Part shown: positions 1-10,465 of the stretch, piece by piece
Position numbering within the stretch: position 1 is the first letter of the stretch
Layout: the number at the start of each line of letters is the position of its first letter
From: Mesostigma viride
Lineage: Eukaryota > Streptophyta > Mesostigmatophyceae > Mesostigmatales > Mesostigmataceae
Length of the DNA: 64,000 nucleotides
Direction: 5' to 3'
Assembly (NCBI GenBank): GCA_009746045.1
Contig: RPFO01000065.1
Coordinates: 8,184,741-8,248,740 of the forward strand
Program-made: the position numbers and the translations under genes
The notes under the pieces: model-generated
Told to the model about the DNA's origin: nothing
What the model saw: the letters and a program-made list of their open reading frames with translations, nothing else
Database searches by the model: none

Positions 1-767
1 GGTTAGTCCGCAACCTGCAAGGCAACAAGCCCCCCCTTCGGCTCTGTGCTGCAGCAAAGCCTGGACTTGCAATCCATGCCGCACTGCGCCTGACGTTGGA
101 ACGCCATGCGTACAGGAATAGTTGTCTCACTTACTCCCGAAATGAGATCCTGTACTCCATGTGCATGGACGGCTGTGCTCGATGTCAAATGTTGCATGCA
201 TGGATCGACAGCGTGGCTTATTATGGTCAGCAATAACTAAGGCAGTCAGCAATAACTAGCTTGCCATCTGTATTAATTGTAATGAATTGATTAGCACATA
301 GACACTGCGTCGTGATTCAAGTACCAATAAAGGAACCTTCAACCCCGTGGACTTTCCGTGATAGGCTAGGCATGGACATGTGCTACCCTAGATGGGACCG
401 GCTCACGCCCGGGCATGCAGCCTCCTAGCTAGCTGGTTCGTCAACGTAATTAATATGGAGGCAGATGGCTCGCAAGCTATAGGATAGGTGGCAGGTACCG
501 TAGTGGTCAACATCATGCGCTTTGCAACATGCTGAAACTACTTTGCGAATTTACCTCGCAAACTGCTATTGACTAATTAATTAATTAATTAATTAATTAG
601 ACTCGTGCTCCCGTTGGGGAGTCACGGAGCATTATACATAACCCCGATGGATGGATGGATGGGTGCAAACAGTCCTACCGGTCTATATCTACATCAGCTA
701 CCTACTACATCTATCTAACAGCATTCTAACTACAACATTGCATCTATCTAGACAGCCTCACGCTGCC
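1..767. other. Noncoding region with short microsatellites
   Basis: I see no supportable gene here. There is an (ATTA)n tract near 571-600 and a short GATG(GATG)n tract at 646-663. The only open frames are short and carry no recognisable motif. Confidence 0.6.
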
Positions 768-1137
768 CTAGGGGAGCTGTCTGGCGTGCCTCCCACGGGT
801 TTGGCGTGCCTCACACGCGGGCGCTTCCCCACTGGGGGGGGGCTCGTTGTCCTCTATGACCTGGGCCCACTTGGCCTTGTCCATCATCTTCTTCCAAATC
901 ACGGAGAGGCCTAGGCCCCCCATGTCCTCTACTAGCTGTTTTTTAATTGAAGGTGCGGGCCTTGCGGCGTCTAACATCACTGGGCCCGGCCCACGTCAGG
1001 AGGTGCCGGCCAGGCTGGGCTGGTCGCAGTCCTGCGGGGGGGCCACGTGAGGTGTCTACCTGGTTGGTGCGAGCTAGGTGCCCTACTAGCTGCAGGCGTC
1101 GCTGGTATTGATGGGCTTCCTTTTGCATGGGTCGCAA
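768..1137 (-). pseudogene. C-terminal remnant of an APE-type LINE ORF
   Basis: On the minus strand, overlapping frames translate to the tail typical of non-LTR retrotransposon ORF2 proteins: RRLQLVGHLARTNQV, then a PGRHLL segment, then a KQLVEDMGGLGLS...KWAQVIED segment. The first part matches RRIAFVGHLARTSQV in the LINE at 8462-8957, so both are 3' ends of related elements. The frame breaks near 980 and no RT core is nearby, so this is a truncated fragment. The family assignment rests on this C-terminal motif only. Confidence 0.6.
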
Positions 1138-1283
1138 ATTAGTTCAAATGTTTCCGCGCCACTCCAGCACCGCGCCGCACAGCCCTAAGTCTAGCCAGTG
1201 AACGCGTCGAGCCGCATTTTTCACAATAATATTAAATAAGACAACTATAATTATTTAATGTTCAAGTACGTATATTATACTGA

Positions 1284-4082
1284 TCAGTGCTACGGGATAT
1301 ACCCACGTGCCACCCTCTCGACGAACTCGGCCACAAGCTGTTTCTCGTCACCCCCCGGCTCCTCTTAGCGCCGTTGGAGCGGGGCGTGCGTGGCGTACAG
1401 GGTGCGGTCATCGCTCGCTGCCGGCGGTTCCTCCTCGGGGATTGGGAAGGGCTGTGGGCGCTGCAGCCTCCGGCCTCCACCCGGGTGTCGGGGGCCGCCT
1501 CCTTTGCCCGGGTGGAAGCTGACGTCATGCGGTTGGTGAAGGTAGGTGAATTGAGCCGGGCCATGCAAAAGCTTGAACTGAGCGCGTTGGCTCCCTCCAC
1601 TCCCCCGACCCTGCAGGCTTTGCGCGACCTTCACCCCGACGAACCGGCCTTTGCGGTGCCCGCCCCGGCCACCCCCCCGCCCCCGCCTATTGTCCTGGAC
1701 CTGGACATCTTCACGGCTGTGCTCAAGGATCTGCCGAACGCCTCCTCCACCGGCCCCTCAGGCTGGCGCTACGAGCACCTCTCCGTGATGGCGGGCCATG
1801 GCGGGGCGACCGCACTCTTTGAGGCTGCCGCCGACTTGGCCGCGGGGTCCCTGGCCCCCGCGGCGCGCCCTTGGCTGGCTGGGGCACGCCTCATTGCCCT
1901 CCTGAAAGACGACGTCCCCCCGCCTGCTGGCCGCGTTCGTCCCATTGCTTGCGGCGAGGTCCTACGCAAGCTGGTGAGTAAGGTCATTTGTCGCCAAAAG
2001 GCCCCCGAGTTTCGCGCCTACTTCTGCCCCAACCGGAGTGATACTGAGGAGTCCGTCGCGGCCCAGCTTGGCGTCGCCACCAAAGGGGGCAGCGACATCA
2101 TCGTGCACACAGTTCAGGCCTACCTCGAGACGCATCCGACCCATGTGGCGCTGAAGGTGGATTGCCACAATGCGTTCAATGCTGTCACCAAGGCTAGCAT
2201 CTTTGAGGCCGTCGGCGAGGCGTTCCCTGACCTTCTTGCGTGGACAGCAGCCTGCTACGGCGAACCCACTCAACTCTCCTTCCTCATGGAGGATGGGACG
2301 TTCGCCGACATCGCTTCCCGCACGGGAACCCAGCAAGGTGACCCCCTCGGCCCCTTTTACCTGTCTGCCCCGCTGCACAAGGCTCTCCAAGGTGTCCACG
2401 CTGCGCACCCGGATGTCGTGCTCCTCGCCTATATGGACGATATCCATGCCCTTGGCCCGGCCGACGCTGTGGTTGCCGCCCTGGCTGCCCTTGAAGTGGC
2501 CATGGCGGCCATCAACCTTCGGCTCACCCTCCCCAAGTGTGCAGTCTTTTCGCCCCAGGGGGACTGCTCTGGCTTCCCCGCGGCTATCCCGGGGGCATTG
2601 GCGCGGGCGCGTGGTTTCTCGTGCCTGGGCGTCCCTGTGGGTGACCCTGACTACGTCGAAGAGGAGCTCCGGGCCACCGTGGAACAGCGCACCCATGTCC
2701 TCGAGACTTGGGCGCGCCTCAAGGACCCCCAGACCAAAGGGCTCCTCCTGTGGTTTTGCGCCCACCCGCGGGTGGTTCACTGGCTCCGTGGCGCTCCCCC
2801 CCACTTGGTGCGGCTTGCCGCGGAAGGCCATGACGAGCGCATTCAGGCCGCCTTGCAGGTGCTCCTCCCCGGCCCTAGCCTGCCAGCTCACTCCATGCGC
2901 TTGGCCACCCTCCCCTGCCGCATGGGCGGGTGTGGGCTCACCCGCGCCGCCCGCCTCGCCCCCGCCGCCTTCCTTGGCTCTGTTGCTCAGGCCTGGGCGG
3001 AGATCCGCCGGTTGGTCCCCAGCGCCGTCAGCGCCATTCCCGACTTGGTCACCCCATCCCCCTTCCCCTTTGTGCAGGCTGTGCAGGATTCTTACCTCGG
3101 GATCCAGCAGGCTTGCGACCTCGTCCGCCCCGCTCAGGCCGTCCACCGTCGCCTGCCCCGGGGCACGCCCGGCGTGTCCACTGTCGTCAGTCCTAGTGTC
3201 TTCCCTGCCTGCGTTCATGAAAAACAACAAAAGACCTACGCGGGTATACTACACTGTGCCGACTGGATGGGTCTGCATGCGAGCTTGAACGATCAGGGGA
3301 AGGCTTGGCTTCACTCCGTTTCCCTTGAGGGGAGCGTGGGGTCCGCATTCCTGCGCGCCCTCCCCATGAGCCCTTTGTTCACACTGGTTCCGGCCCTTTA
3401 CGCCATCGCTCTCCGCCACCAGCTCTTTGCCCCGCAACCTCTCATCACGGCGGGTGCGTCCTGCGGCAGCTGCGGGCTTGCTCTGGATACTACTGGGACG
3501 CACTACATCGCGTGCATGGGTGGCCAGCAGAACCAGAACTGGTTCCTCTATCTCCATACCGCTCTCCTCCGGGTGGTGTGTGCCATGGTTCGGTCGGTCT
3601 TTCCCCACTCCACCATCAAGTGCGAGGACGCGGATGGGGCCGCCCTCTACTCACCCAACCACCGCCCCGACATTACCGTGCTTGACTACGACGGGCAGGG
3701 TTGCCACCTGCTCATCGATGTCTCCGTGGCTCGGCCGCTTTCCGGTCGCCACATCCTCCGGGCGGCTGTGGATGCCGGCGCTGCTGCCGCTGTGGCTGAG
3801 CGCGACAAGTTTGCCTCCTACGGCAATGTGGGGCCCCACTGGGTCATCCCCTTTGTCCTTGAGGAGTTCGGGGCCATGGGCCCCAAGACAGCGGAGTTTT
3901 TCCACGAGTGCTGCCAGCGCCGTGAAGACCGCCTCGACCTCGAGGGTCAGACCGCCCCGTGGTCGGCCCGCACGTGGTCCTCGTATTGGCGGCAGCGTCT
4001 GTCACTCGCCCTCACTCGCACCGTGGCTGATGTGTTATTCCGCCGCACCCGGGCCGACTTTGTCGCGACCCATGCGGTCTAG
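1284..4082 (+). CDS. R2-like (RLE-type) non-LTR retrotransposon RT/endonuclease ORF, 5'-truncated
   Basis: The frame is open for about 930 codons after a stop at 1281. There is no convincing initiator at the 5' edge, and the first in-frame ATG is near 1529, so the N-terminus (normally with DNA-binding zinc fingers) is missing. Counting from the GTG at 1287: the RT domain starts with SSTGPSGWRYEHL (about residues 152-164), the first catalytic Asp is D292 in KVDCHNAF, GTQQGDPLGP follows, and YADD-type YMDD lies at 382-385. A CX2CX9HX3C knuckle spans 726-743. A restriction-like endonuclease motif follows (RPD at 793-795, then D811 in LIDVSV). The order RT, CCHC, PD-(D/E)XK is that of R2/NeSL-type LINEs, which nick target DNA and prime reverse transcription there. 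The frame is intact to the stop at 4082. The last 80 residues match a second fragment at 4462-4722. RNase H and APE domains were not seen. Confidence 0.88.
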   Translation, partial: SVLRDIPTCHPLDELGHKLFLVTPRLLLAPLERGVRGVQGAVIARCRRFLLGDWEGLWALQPPASTRVSGAASFARVEADVMRLVKVGELSRAMQKLELSALAPSTPPTLQALRDLHPDEPAFAVPAPATPPPPPIVLDLDIFTAVLKDLPNASSTGPSGWRYEHLSVMAGHGGATALFEAAADLAAGSLAPAARPWLAGARLIALLKDDVPPPAGRVRPIACGEVLRKLVSKVICRQKAPEFRAYFCPNRSDTEESVAAQLGVATKGGSDIIVHTVQAYLETHPTHVALKVDCHNAFNAVTKASIFEAVGEAFPDLLAWTAACYGEPTQLSFLMEDGTFADIASRTGTQQGDPLGPFYLSAPLHKALQGVHAAHPDVVLLAYMDDIHALGPADAVVAALAALEVAMAAINLRLTLPKCAVFSPQGDCSGFPAAIPGALARARGFSCLGVPVGDPDYVEEELRATVEQRTHVLETWARLKDPQTKGLLLWFCAHPRVVHWLRGAPPHLVRLAAEGHDERIQAALQVLLPGPSLPAHSMRLATLPCRMGGCGLTRAARLAPAAFLGSVAQAWAEIRRLVPSAVSAIPDLVTPSPFPFVQAVQDSYLGIQQACDLVRPAQAVHRRLPRGTPGVSTVVSPSVFPACVHEKQQKTYAGILHCADWMGLHASLNDQGKAWLHSVSLEGSVGSAFLRALPMSPLFTLVPALYAIALRHQLFAPQPLITAGASCGSCGLALDTTGTHYIACMGGQQNQNWFLYLHTALLRVVCAMVRSVFPHSTIKCEDADGAALYSPNHRPDITVLDYDGQGCHLLIDVSVARPLSGRHILRAAVDAGAAAAVAERDKFASYGNVGPHWVIPFVLEEFGAMGPKTAEFFHECCQRREDRLDLEGQTAPWSARTWSSYWRQRLSLALTRTVADVLFRRTRADFVATHAV

Positions 4083-4461
4083 ATCCCTTCCAGGCCTGCA
4101 TGGTGGGCCGGCAGCGCTGTTGCTGCGTGTAGTTTTGTGATGTATAGTTAGTTGTACCTTGTGCCGCCATGGCGTGATCCTTGGATGTCTGTGTCAGATT
4201 ACTATTAATTTCTTCCGGGTTATTCTCCTAGTTATCGGGTTTTTCCTTATGTTGCATGCCTATCTCACCTCCGTAATCTATTATCATTCTCAATGAATAT
4301 ATATTAATTAAAAATATAATTACTTATGTACAGCAGACTGAGCAGAGTGACATCACTCAAACCAAAGCAAACGCCCAGCTATAAACCTATATACAGAGCC
4401 ATGTCAAAGCTCTATACTACGAGAAGACCAATGGAAACTCCTAACGGCCAACGGGAGGAAC
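4083..4461. other. 3' flanks of two convergent LINE copies
   Basis: No gene. The segment follows the stop of the RLE-type LINE and becomes AT-rich around 4270-4325, consistent with its 3' UTR or tail. The rest lies beyond the stop codon of the inverted fragment that begins at 4462. I see no target-site duplication that I can defend. Confidence 0.5.
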
Positions 4462-4722
4462 CTAATAGCCCTGCTGCACCGCAAAATCAGCCCGCGTACG
4501 GCGGAGCATGATGTCAGCCATCCAGTCCGAGTCGATCAGCGCCACCGACAAGCGCTGACGCCAATATGACGTCCAGGTCCGCGCCGACCATGGGGCCCGC
4601 TGGCCCCCCAGGTCCAGCCGGTCCTCCCGGAGCCCGCAACACTCCTTGAAGAAGGCGGAGGTCAGGGGCCCCATGGCCCCAAACTCCTCCAGGACAAAGG
4701 GCACCACACAATGGGCACCCAT
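4462..4722 (-). pseudogene. 3' fragment of a second RLE-type LINE copy
   Basis: The minus strand encodes VPFVLEEFGAMGP, ECCGLREDRLDL, APWSARTWTSYWRQRLS and LRRTRADF. This is nearly the same as the last 80 residues of the ORF ending at 4082. Similarity stops abruptly near 4722. The fragment faces the first copy tail-to-tail. Such short 3' pieces are the usual outcome of incomplete target-primed reverse transcription. It keeps its own stop codon but has no RT domain. Confidence 0.85.
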
Positions 4723-5139
4723 ATATATTACCCAATTATACCCGAGCAAGCGGCAGGCTCGCATCCTACGCTTGCAGGACAAAATCAATGCGATGAAAAG
4801 CACTATTCCCCCCGCTTCCCTCCCCTCCGTTCCATCCCCACCCCGGCCACCTCCCGCTGCATGCATCCATCCCCACCCCCCATCGCCGTTCTCCCCTGTT
4901 GGGCCAGCAGGCATCCTTGGCCCACGCGACTTTTAACACACGTACATTGCTAGCACTGATGGCGATCATAGCTACCGGGTAGAGGAGCTCGTCGCCTTTT
5001 GCATAGCCCATTGTGTGTCTTAGAAGTAGCTTATTAGAATGTATTAAAAGCCATATGCCCCTTCTCTGGGATATGTGCTACATTTACTCCCAACACCGGA
5101 GTTATGTTCCTAATAAATTAATTAAAATTAATCGTGTGT
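4723..5139. other. Noncoding spacer
   Basis: Mixed-composition sequence between the LINE fragment and the next, decayed LINE. Short frames exist on both strands without recognisable motifs. Confidence 0.5.
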
Positions 5140-7920
5140 CTATTCTACGCGTGCAAGAGCATCGCCGCAAGGTGCCACTTGGCAAGGTGAGCACTGATGA
5201 TTCGCCTGGCGGGTGGCTGGCGGTTTTTACTTCGCTGGTAGTGGTACACCAGGCCAAGGTGGTGTCAGTTGGTCTTTTGTGTTCGCCGCTGGCAGTTGCC
5301 AGCCTCATGCAGCACGCTGAACTTTCTAACCCCGCGCCTTATGGTAGCACATTTCACCTCCGTCGAGGGGCGGTCTAAACACCACCTCACGGTGGGGGTG
5401 GACTACGCACCCCATAGTGGTCTACCTGAGTTGGAACGCCAGAAGTTCTTCGAGGACTTGCATAGCCTTGAGGGGGCCACCCCGGCCCGCCACTTTTTGG
5501 TTATGCTGCTCGACGCCAATTATGCCACGTACGCTCCCCGTGGGCACTGCTGGCAGTCGCTTTGCGCCTGCTAACACGGCTGCATGCTAACGACAACACT
5601 TCCCTGTTTTCTGCCTTTTTGCGGGATAGCGGGATGGTTGCTGTCAACTGCCACTTCCAACGTCCCTCACAGGTCGACTAATTGGTCACTGTTCGTGGCC
5701 CTAACGGCCGTCAGGCCTGTCTGGACTACGTGGTGGTACGGCAGCCCAGGTGCACCTCGGTTCTGGGCATGCACCCAAGTGTTTGACACACGTACCCGTA
5801 CGGTGTGCTCTGACCACTGGTCAATGGTGCGCGCGACCATTCGGCTCCGGTTCCACGTCGCCGAGCGCCGCGCCCCAGTGGCCCGCCCTGACTGGTCTGC
5901 CCTACGCCCGGTCCGGGGAGATCCTGAGGACTGGACGGATGCCGAGCACGCGCGGAACCGGTGCCGACTGGCGTACCTGTCGGCCCTGGACGCCCGGGCG
6001 GATGTCGACGATCGAGCTGGACAACTTAGGGTGCTCCCAACGCCGCCATTTTTGCGGGCTTTGCGGCCCGTGCCCCGTTGTTGGCGGCCCGGCACCTGTC
6101 GGTCATGCCCCGCCGCCGTCCCGGCCCGCTCTATACCGCCAGGACCCCGCGGTTTTGGCCGCCCGGCACCGCCTCAAGCGTAACCGGGACCCGCTGCAGA
6201 AACCGGTGCTCAAGGCCGCCCTCAATCGTGGAGGCCTACGAGCACGCTCAGGACGCAGAGGCGGCCCAGTGCATCGCAGATGCCAAGGCCTGCCAAGTTC
6301 GCATGCAACCAGGGCAAGGACATGTGGTACCACCTCGACCGGCTCGGCGGCCGGCGGCAGCGCACCCCGGTGGAGCACAGGGGGGCGGCACGGCGCCGGT
6401 AAGGCTGCCTTGACCGCTGGTTGGCCCACAATGTTTCCTTGACAGCTAGGTGCCAGGGGCTCGCGCCCCCCCCCCCCGCCGCTTCACCCCGAGATCGACG
6501 GCCGCCCGTACGTCTCGGGGTCGCCGGACCGCCGCCGCCGCCGGCGCCCGGCCCCCTCCTCGGCCGCGGACTACCAAGTCCCCGCCTTGTGCAAGGCGGG
6601 CTGCCTTAGCACAGGAGGGCTGCCTTAATTGCCACCAACGACGTCGTCCACCCCTTCACTTTGAAGGAATTGGACGGCGCCCTTCAGTGCACTCGCCTGC
6701 GGTACGACGCGGCACGGTGCCGACCACAGTTTCGGCTGAGCTGCTGAAGACCCCTGACCCGGCGGTGAGGGATCTTCTGCTGGCGTTCTGCAATCGTGTC
6801 CTGCTCTCTGACGAGCCCGGTCCTCCGCCTGCTGAGTGGCAGACGGCCATCCGCGTCATGCTGTACAAGAAGGGCTCTGCAGCTGACCCGGCCGGTAACT
6901 ACCGGGGTGTCTGCCTCCAGAGCGCCGCGCTGAAGGTCTTCATGCGCATGATGCTGCACAGGCTCCGCGCCGCGCTGGACCCACACCTGCCTGGGTGAGT
7001 CTCAGATGGGTTTCCGTCGTGGTCGTAACACTGTCATGGCTGTGACAGTTTTTTGTCGCGCGCCGGTTGAAGGATCGAGGAGGTGCGTCGCCTTTGCCCT
7101 GACAGTTTGCCGCTGGTCTTCATTTTTGTTGACTATATATCAAGGCCTTTGACACGGTCCTCTGGGAGGCTCTTTGGGCCATCCTAGCTCTGGATCGGGT
7201 GCCATGCCGCCAGCGTTTATTGCTGCCATTCGTCGACTGTATGAGGGCTCACAGGCAGTAGTGCGGACTGCGGAGGGCAGCACCCCACCATTCCCCCTTC
7301 ACCACGGGGTGTGGCAAGGTTGTGTCCTGTCCCCATACCTGTTCATCATTATTGTCGTGGATCACGTCATGCGCCGGGCACGTGCGCGCTTTACTGCATG
7401 CTATTAAGGGGTTTGAGCCACTGGCTTGGACATCCTTAACGAGCGCGAGCACGGCGGGGTGAAACCTGGCTACCGCCTGGCCGACCTGATTTATGCGGAT
7501 GACACCGCCCTCATCAGTCGCGCGCCCCAGGTGAGCACATTCAGACCTGGCTGCCGGAGTGTCTGGGCCTGGAGGCGAGGGCGGTGGGGAACTGGAGATT
7601 AGTGTCAACTGAGGCGATGGTGATTGGGGCCTCCAGTACACCGCCGCTGCCGCGCCTGCTCGACGGGACGGAGGTCCCGTTCCGCGATCGCTTCAAACTG
7701 TTGGGGAGTTGCATGGCTGACCCTGACACCGCAGACGATGTGGACATCCGCATCGGCCTGCATGGCCTGGGCCAGGCTCCGTTCGCTCAACACCTACTGG
7801 CGCTCGAAGGGCCTGGGCGAGCACCGCAAGCGCATGCCGTCTTCAAGGTCGGACCTCGTCCTCGATCACGGTGCTCACGTATGGCGCCGAGGCGTGGAGA
7901 ATCACACCCACACTGGCAGC
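5140..7920 (+). pseudogene. Decayed APE-type LINE ORF2, 5' part (endonuclease and RT)
   Basis: Broken across all three frames, but motifs appear in the expected order. Endonuclease pieces: GVDYAPHSGLPELERQKFF with LLDANY near 5390-5520, GRQACLDYVVVRQPRC near 5710-5750, and SDHWSMVRATIRLR near 5810-5850. RT pieces: AELLKTPDPAVRDLL (about 6738), the YKKGSAADPAGNYRGVCL block (about 6860-6910), MGFRRGRNT (about 7005), DYIKAFDTVLWEAL (about 7130), GVWQGCVLSPYLF (about 7300) and LIYADDTALI (about 7488). The segment ends in YGAEAWRITPTLAA (7879-7920), where a hairpin element interrupts it, and continues at 8462. The many frameshifts and stops show it is long dead. The YGAEAW...LDGT..RML arrangement is typical of APE-encoding clades such as RTE or L1; the exact clade is not resolved. 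Confidence 0.8.
7916..7920. repeat. Target-site duplication GCAGC, left copy
   Basis: GCAGC precedes the insertion and is repeated at 8462-8466 after it. Removing 7921-8461 plus one copy restores the LINE frame as PTLAAKLDG. Confidence 0.85.
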
Positions 7921-8461
7921 AGTTAGGTTAATATTGTGCGGAAACCTTTTGCCACTTGGGCTTCTCAGGTTCCGCACAATATTACCAGCGATAACCACTC
8001 GCTGGTAATATTGTGCGGAACCTGAGAAGCCCAAGTGGCAAAAGGTTTCCGCACAATATTAACCTAACTAAAACCTAGCCTCTTGGGGCGAGGACGAATC
8101 ACTAGGCTCGGAACACCTGTATATATGAATATGATCGAATATGAGCATCTCGTTGGTGCAAATATCGATATGAATATGTTCGAATATGAGCATCTCCTTG
8201 GTGCACATATATGATTAGAGCCGGGTGCCAAATCGGAACGAATTATTCCCCCAAATAATCCGCTTCCGAGTGGATTCGAACCTGCGCCCCGCAAGGATCC
8301 AGGTCTTAGTTAGGTTAATATTGTGCGGAAACCTTTTGCCACTTGGGCTTCTCAGGTTGATCCGCACAATATTACCAGCGAGTGGTTATCGCTGCAGTAA
8401 TATTGTGCGGAACCTGAGAAGCCCAAGTGGCAAAAGGTTTCCGCACAATATTAACCTAACT
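7921..8461. mobile_element. 541-bp hairpin-ended insertion element
   Basis: Both ends are the same long palindrome. The left foldback is 7921-8069 and the right is 8308-8461, each starting AGTTAGGTTAATATTGTGCG and ending in its reverse complement, with ACCAGCG...CGCTGGT at the loop. They flank a 238-bp centre with two tandem 44-bp units (about 8123-8204) containing GAATATGAGCATCT. The whole unit has inverted termini and a 5-bp GCAGC duplication. It encodes no protein. It looks like a nonautonomous element in which each end is itself a foldback. A GGTTCGAATCC-like string on the minus strand near 8274 resembles a pol III B box but has no partner A box. Confidence 0.8.
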
Positions 8462-8957
8462 GCAGCTAAGCTCGACGGCACGGTTTATAGGATGCTCCGA
8501 CAGGTCCTCAACGTAGGGTTTTCCAAGCGCCCGTCATCAGAGTCTTTGTATCAAGGCATGCCCCGTATTTCGGACGAGATTAGGCAGCGTAGGATAGCAT
8601 TTGTAGGACACCTTGCTCGCACCAGCCAGGTGCTCAGGTCGACACCGCCCTTAATTGGTCTGGCAGGCCCCCAGCGGCTTGGCCTGCCAGGGCGGCATAT
8701 AATTCTGACCTCAGTGGCCTGGCCCCAAGGGCATTCCCAAAAGGGTAGGGAAACATGCCATGAACTACACCCAGATGTTGATGGCCAACCTAGTGGTCCC
8801 AGCCCAGTTTGAACACCGCATCCACTCTCTCTCCCTTCTTTGGACTGCCATGCAGAACAAGACGCGGTGGCAGAAGATATCGTCAAGGCTCACACGCCAG
8901 CCCCTGTGGGCAAGCCACCTCCCCCCATGCAAGAGGAGGAGGCGTTTTGATGAGTAG
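8462..8957 (+). pseudogene. Decayed APE-type LINE ORF2, C-terminal part
   Basis: Continues the LINE interrupted at 7920: AKLDGTVYRMLRQVLNVGF, then IRQRRIAFVGHLARTSQV and PGRHIILTS. After a frame change it ends with KTRWQKISSRLTRQPLWA, before a TAG at 8955-8957. These are the thumb and tail motifs typical of LINE ORF2. The interruption is younger than the element, because the joint is exact. Confidence 0.8.
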
Positions 8958-9028
8958 TGTAGTTAGGATTTTTCTAGACTAGATAGCTTAGAGTTAGGTT
9001 AGTCCGATTTAATGCGGCTCCTTCCACT

Positions 9029-9253
9029 CCACCCATCCATCCAGGAATATGTGCTACAAGGATCCCAACGGAGGCATGTTATAATTCAATTTTTTTTTCA
9101 TGTTACCCAATTGATTTTAATCATATATCACCTATAGCTAGCCACCCATCCATCCAGGAATATGTGCTACAAGGATCCCAACGGAGGCATGTTATAATTC
9201 AATTTTTTTTTCATGTTACCCAATTGATTTTAATCATATATCACCTATAGCTA
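9029..9253. repeat. Tandem duplication, two 113-bp units
   Basis: Units 9029-9141 and 9142-9253 are almost identical. Each begins CCACCCATCCATCCAGGAAT and ends CACCTATAGCTA. The rest of the spacer (8958-9311) holds no gene and leads directly to the left LTR. Confidence 0.9.
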
Positions 9254-9306
9254 TGAGGTATTCATTAATTAATAGCGACACGTGGTGGTAGGTACAATTA
9301 GATTAC

Positions 9307-9311
9307 GATAA
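9307..9311. repeat. Target-site duplication GATAA, left copy
   Basis: GATAA immediately precedes TGTAAC of the left LTR. The same five bases follow the right LTR at 56383-56387. Confidence 0.85.
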
Positions 9312-10091
9312 TGTAACAAGCAAAAATGACTTTGTTGTTACATCCTTTGTTTTGTGAATGTTTGGCTTTTATTCGAGGACTTTTGGATCAGTATTGAGAA
9401 AGTTATGAGGTTTCTAAGACGACGGTACTTGGAGCTGATACTTTGTCAACCAACTGATAGGAACCCTCATTGGTCGTGGCCTGATCCACGTAGGGTTGTA
9501 GTTTGTTGGCTGATACTACTGATAGGAGCCCTCATTGGTCGTGGCCTGATCCACGTGGGGTTGTAGTTTGTTAGTTGGTACTATTGAGTCTTAAATGCTC
9601 CTTTGGGACTTCAGTGCTTACGACAGATTTAGGATCTCATGGAAAGATTCTGCCAGGCTGTGTGTGGTGTTGTTCTGCTTTGTGTGACTAGTAGGATGGA
9701 TACGAAGATCTTGTATAGAATTCCATGGTTCTGATTGGTTCTCTTCAGGCTAAGGTTGGAGCAAGTTCGACAAGCACGTCGATATCAAGGACGTGGGGTC
9801 GCCATTGTTGCTACGTTGGTTTTGATTCACCATGGTATAATAAAGCTTGTCTTTGTTGTCCATCATAAGAGCCCCTTGGCTATAGACGTCCTTCAGTTCC
9901 ACAGAGGTCGTCTATACACGAGCTTGTCTTTGTGTCTACAAGGGGTTGTGATTCCCTAAATCACGTGCTGTGGAATTTCCATCTCAACGTTGCTCGGATA
10001 CTTGAAGTTCTGCAACTCAGAAAGCAACCCAGGTAAAAGATCTTTCATATTGGACTGTGGATGATGCTGATGATCATTTTTAGTCGTTACA
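9312..10091 (+). repeat. 5' LTR (780 bp)
   Basis: Starts TGTAAC and ends GTTACA, the inverted TG...CA ends of LTRs. It contains a roughly 62-bp internal tandem duplication (about 9451-9569, with CATTGGTCGTGGCCTGATCC twice). A GGTATAATAAAGC stretch near 9833 could serve as a TATA or poly(A) region. It matches 55604-56382 along its whole length. Confidence 0.95.
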
Positions 10092-10092
10092 T

Positions 10093-10103
10093 TGGTATCG
10101 GAG
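10093..10103 (+). promoter_or_regulatory. Primer binding site (initiator tRNA-Met type)
   Basis: TGGTATCGGAG begins one base after the 5' LTR. It resembles TGGTATCAGAGC, the complement of the plant initiator tRNA-Met 3' end used as primer by many plant LTR elements, with one mismatch in the first eleven bases. Confidence 0.75.
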
Positions 10104-10465
10104 GATCTCTACTTTGGTGTTTCTCTTGAAGTCGCAACCTTCCGGGTAGTACAACGTTGATCAGATGTCTGTCATCCGAGAAGATTCATAGAGTTGCGGA
10201 AAACTTACGGTGTTACAGACTGAGACACATCCTGATGTGACTGTCTTGCTCTGTAACACTAGAAGTCAGCCGTAACCGTTGTCTCTACTAGGCAGACGAT
10301 CGCGACTCCATGTGGAAGTATGAGTAGTTCGAAGACACAATCACCTTTACCCCCTACTAATCAAGGTCAAGCGATCCGTCATCATCTCTGGAACCCATTG
10401 CTAGGGAAGGTGCTGAGACAACTACTCGTACTCCACGGCGTCAACTTGATTTCAACCGTACTTCT

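Noticed and set aside
1962-3230. Long minus-strand open frame (about 420 codons) opposite the RLE LINE
   Set aside because: It is the antisense shadow of a GC-rich RT gene whose plus-strand frame carries all the expected motifs in order.
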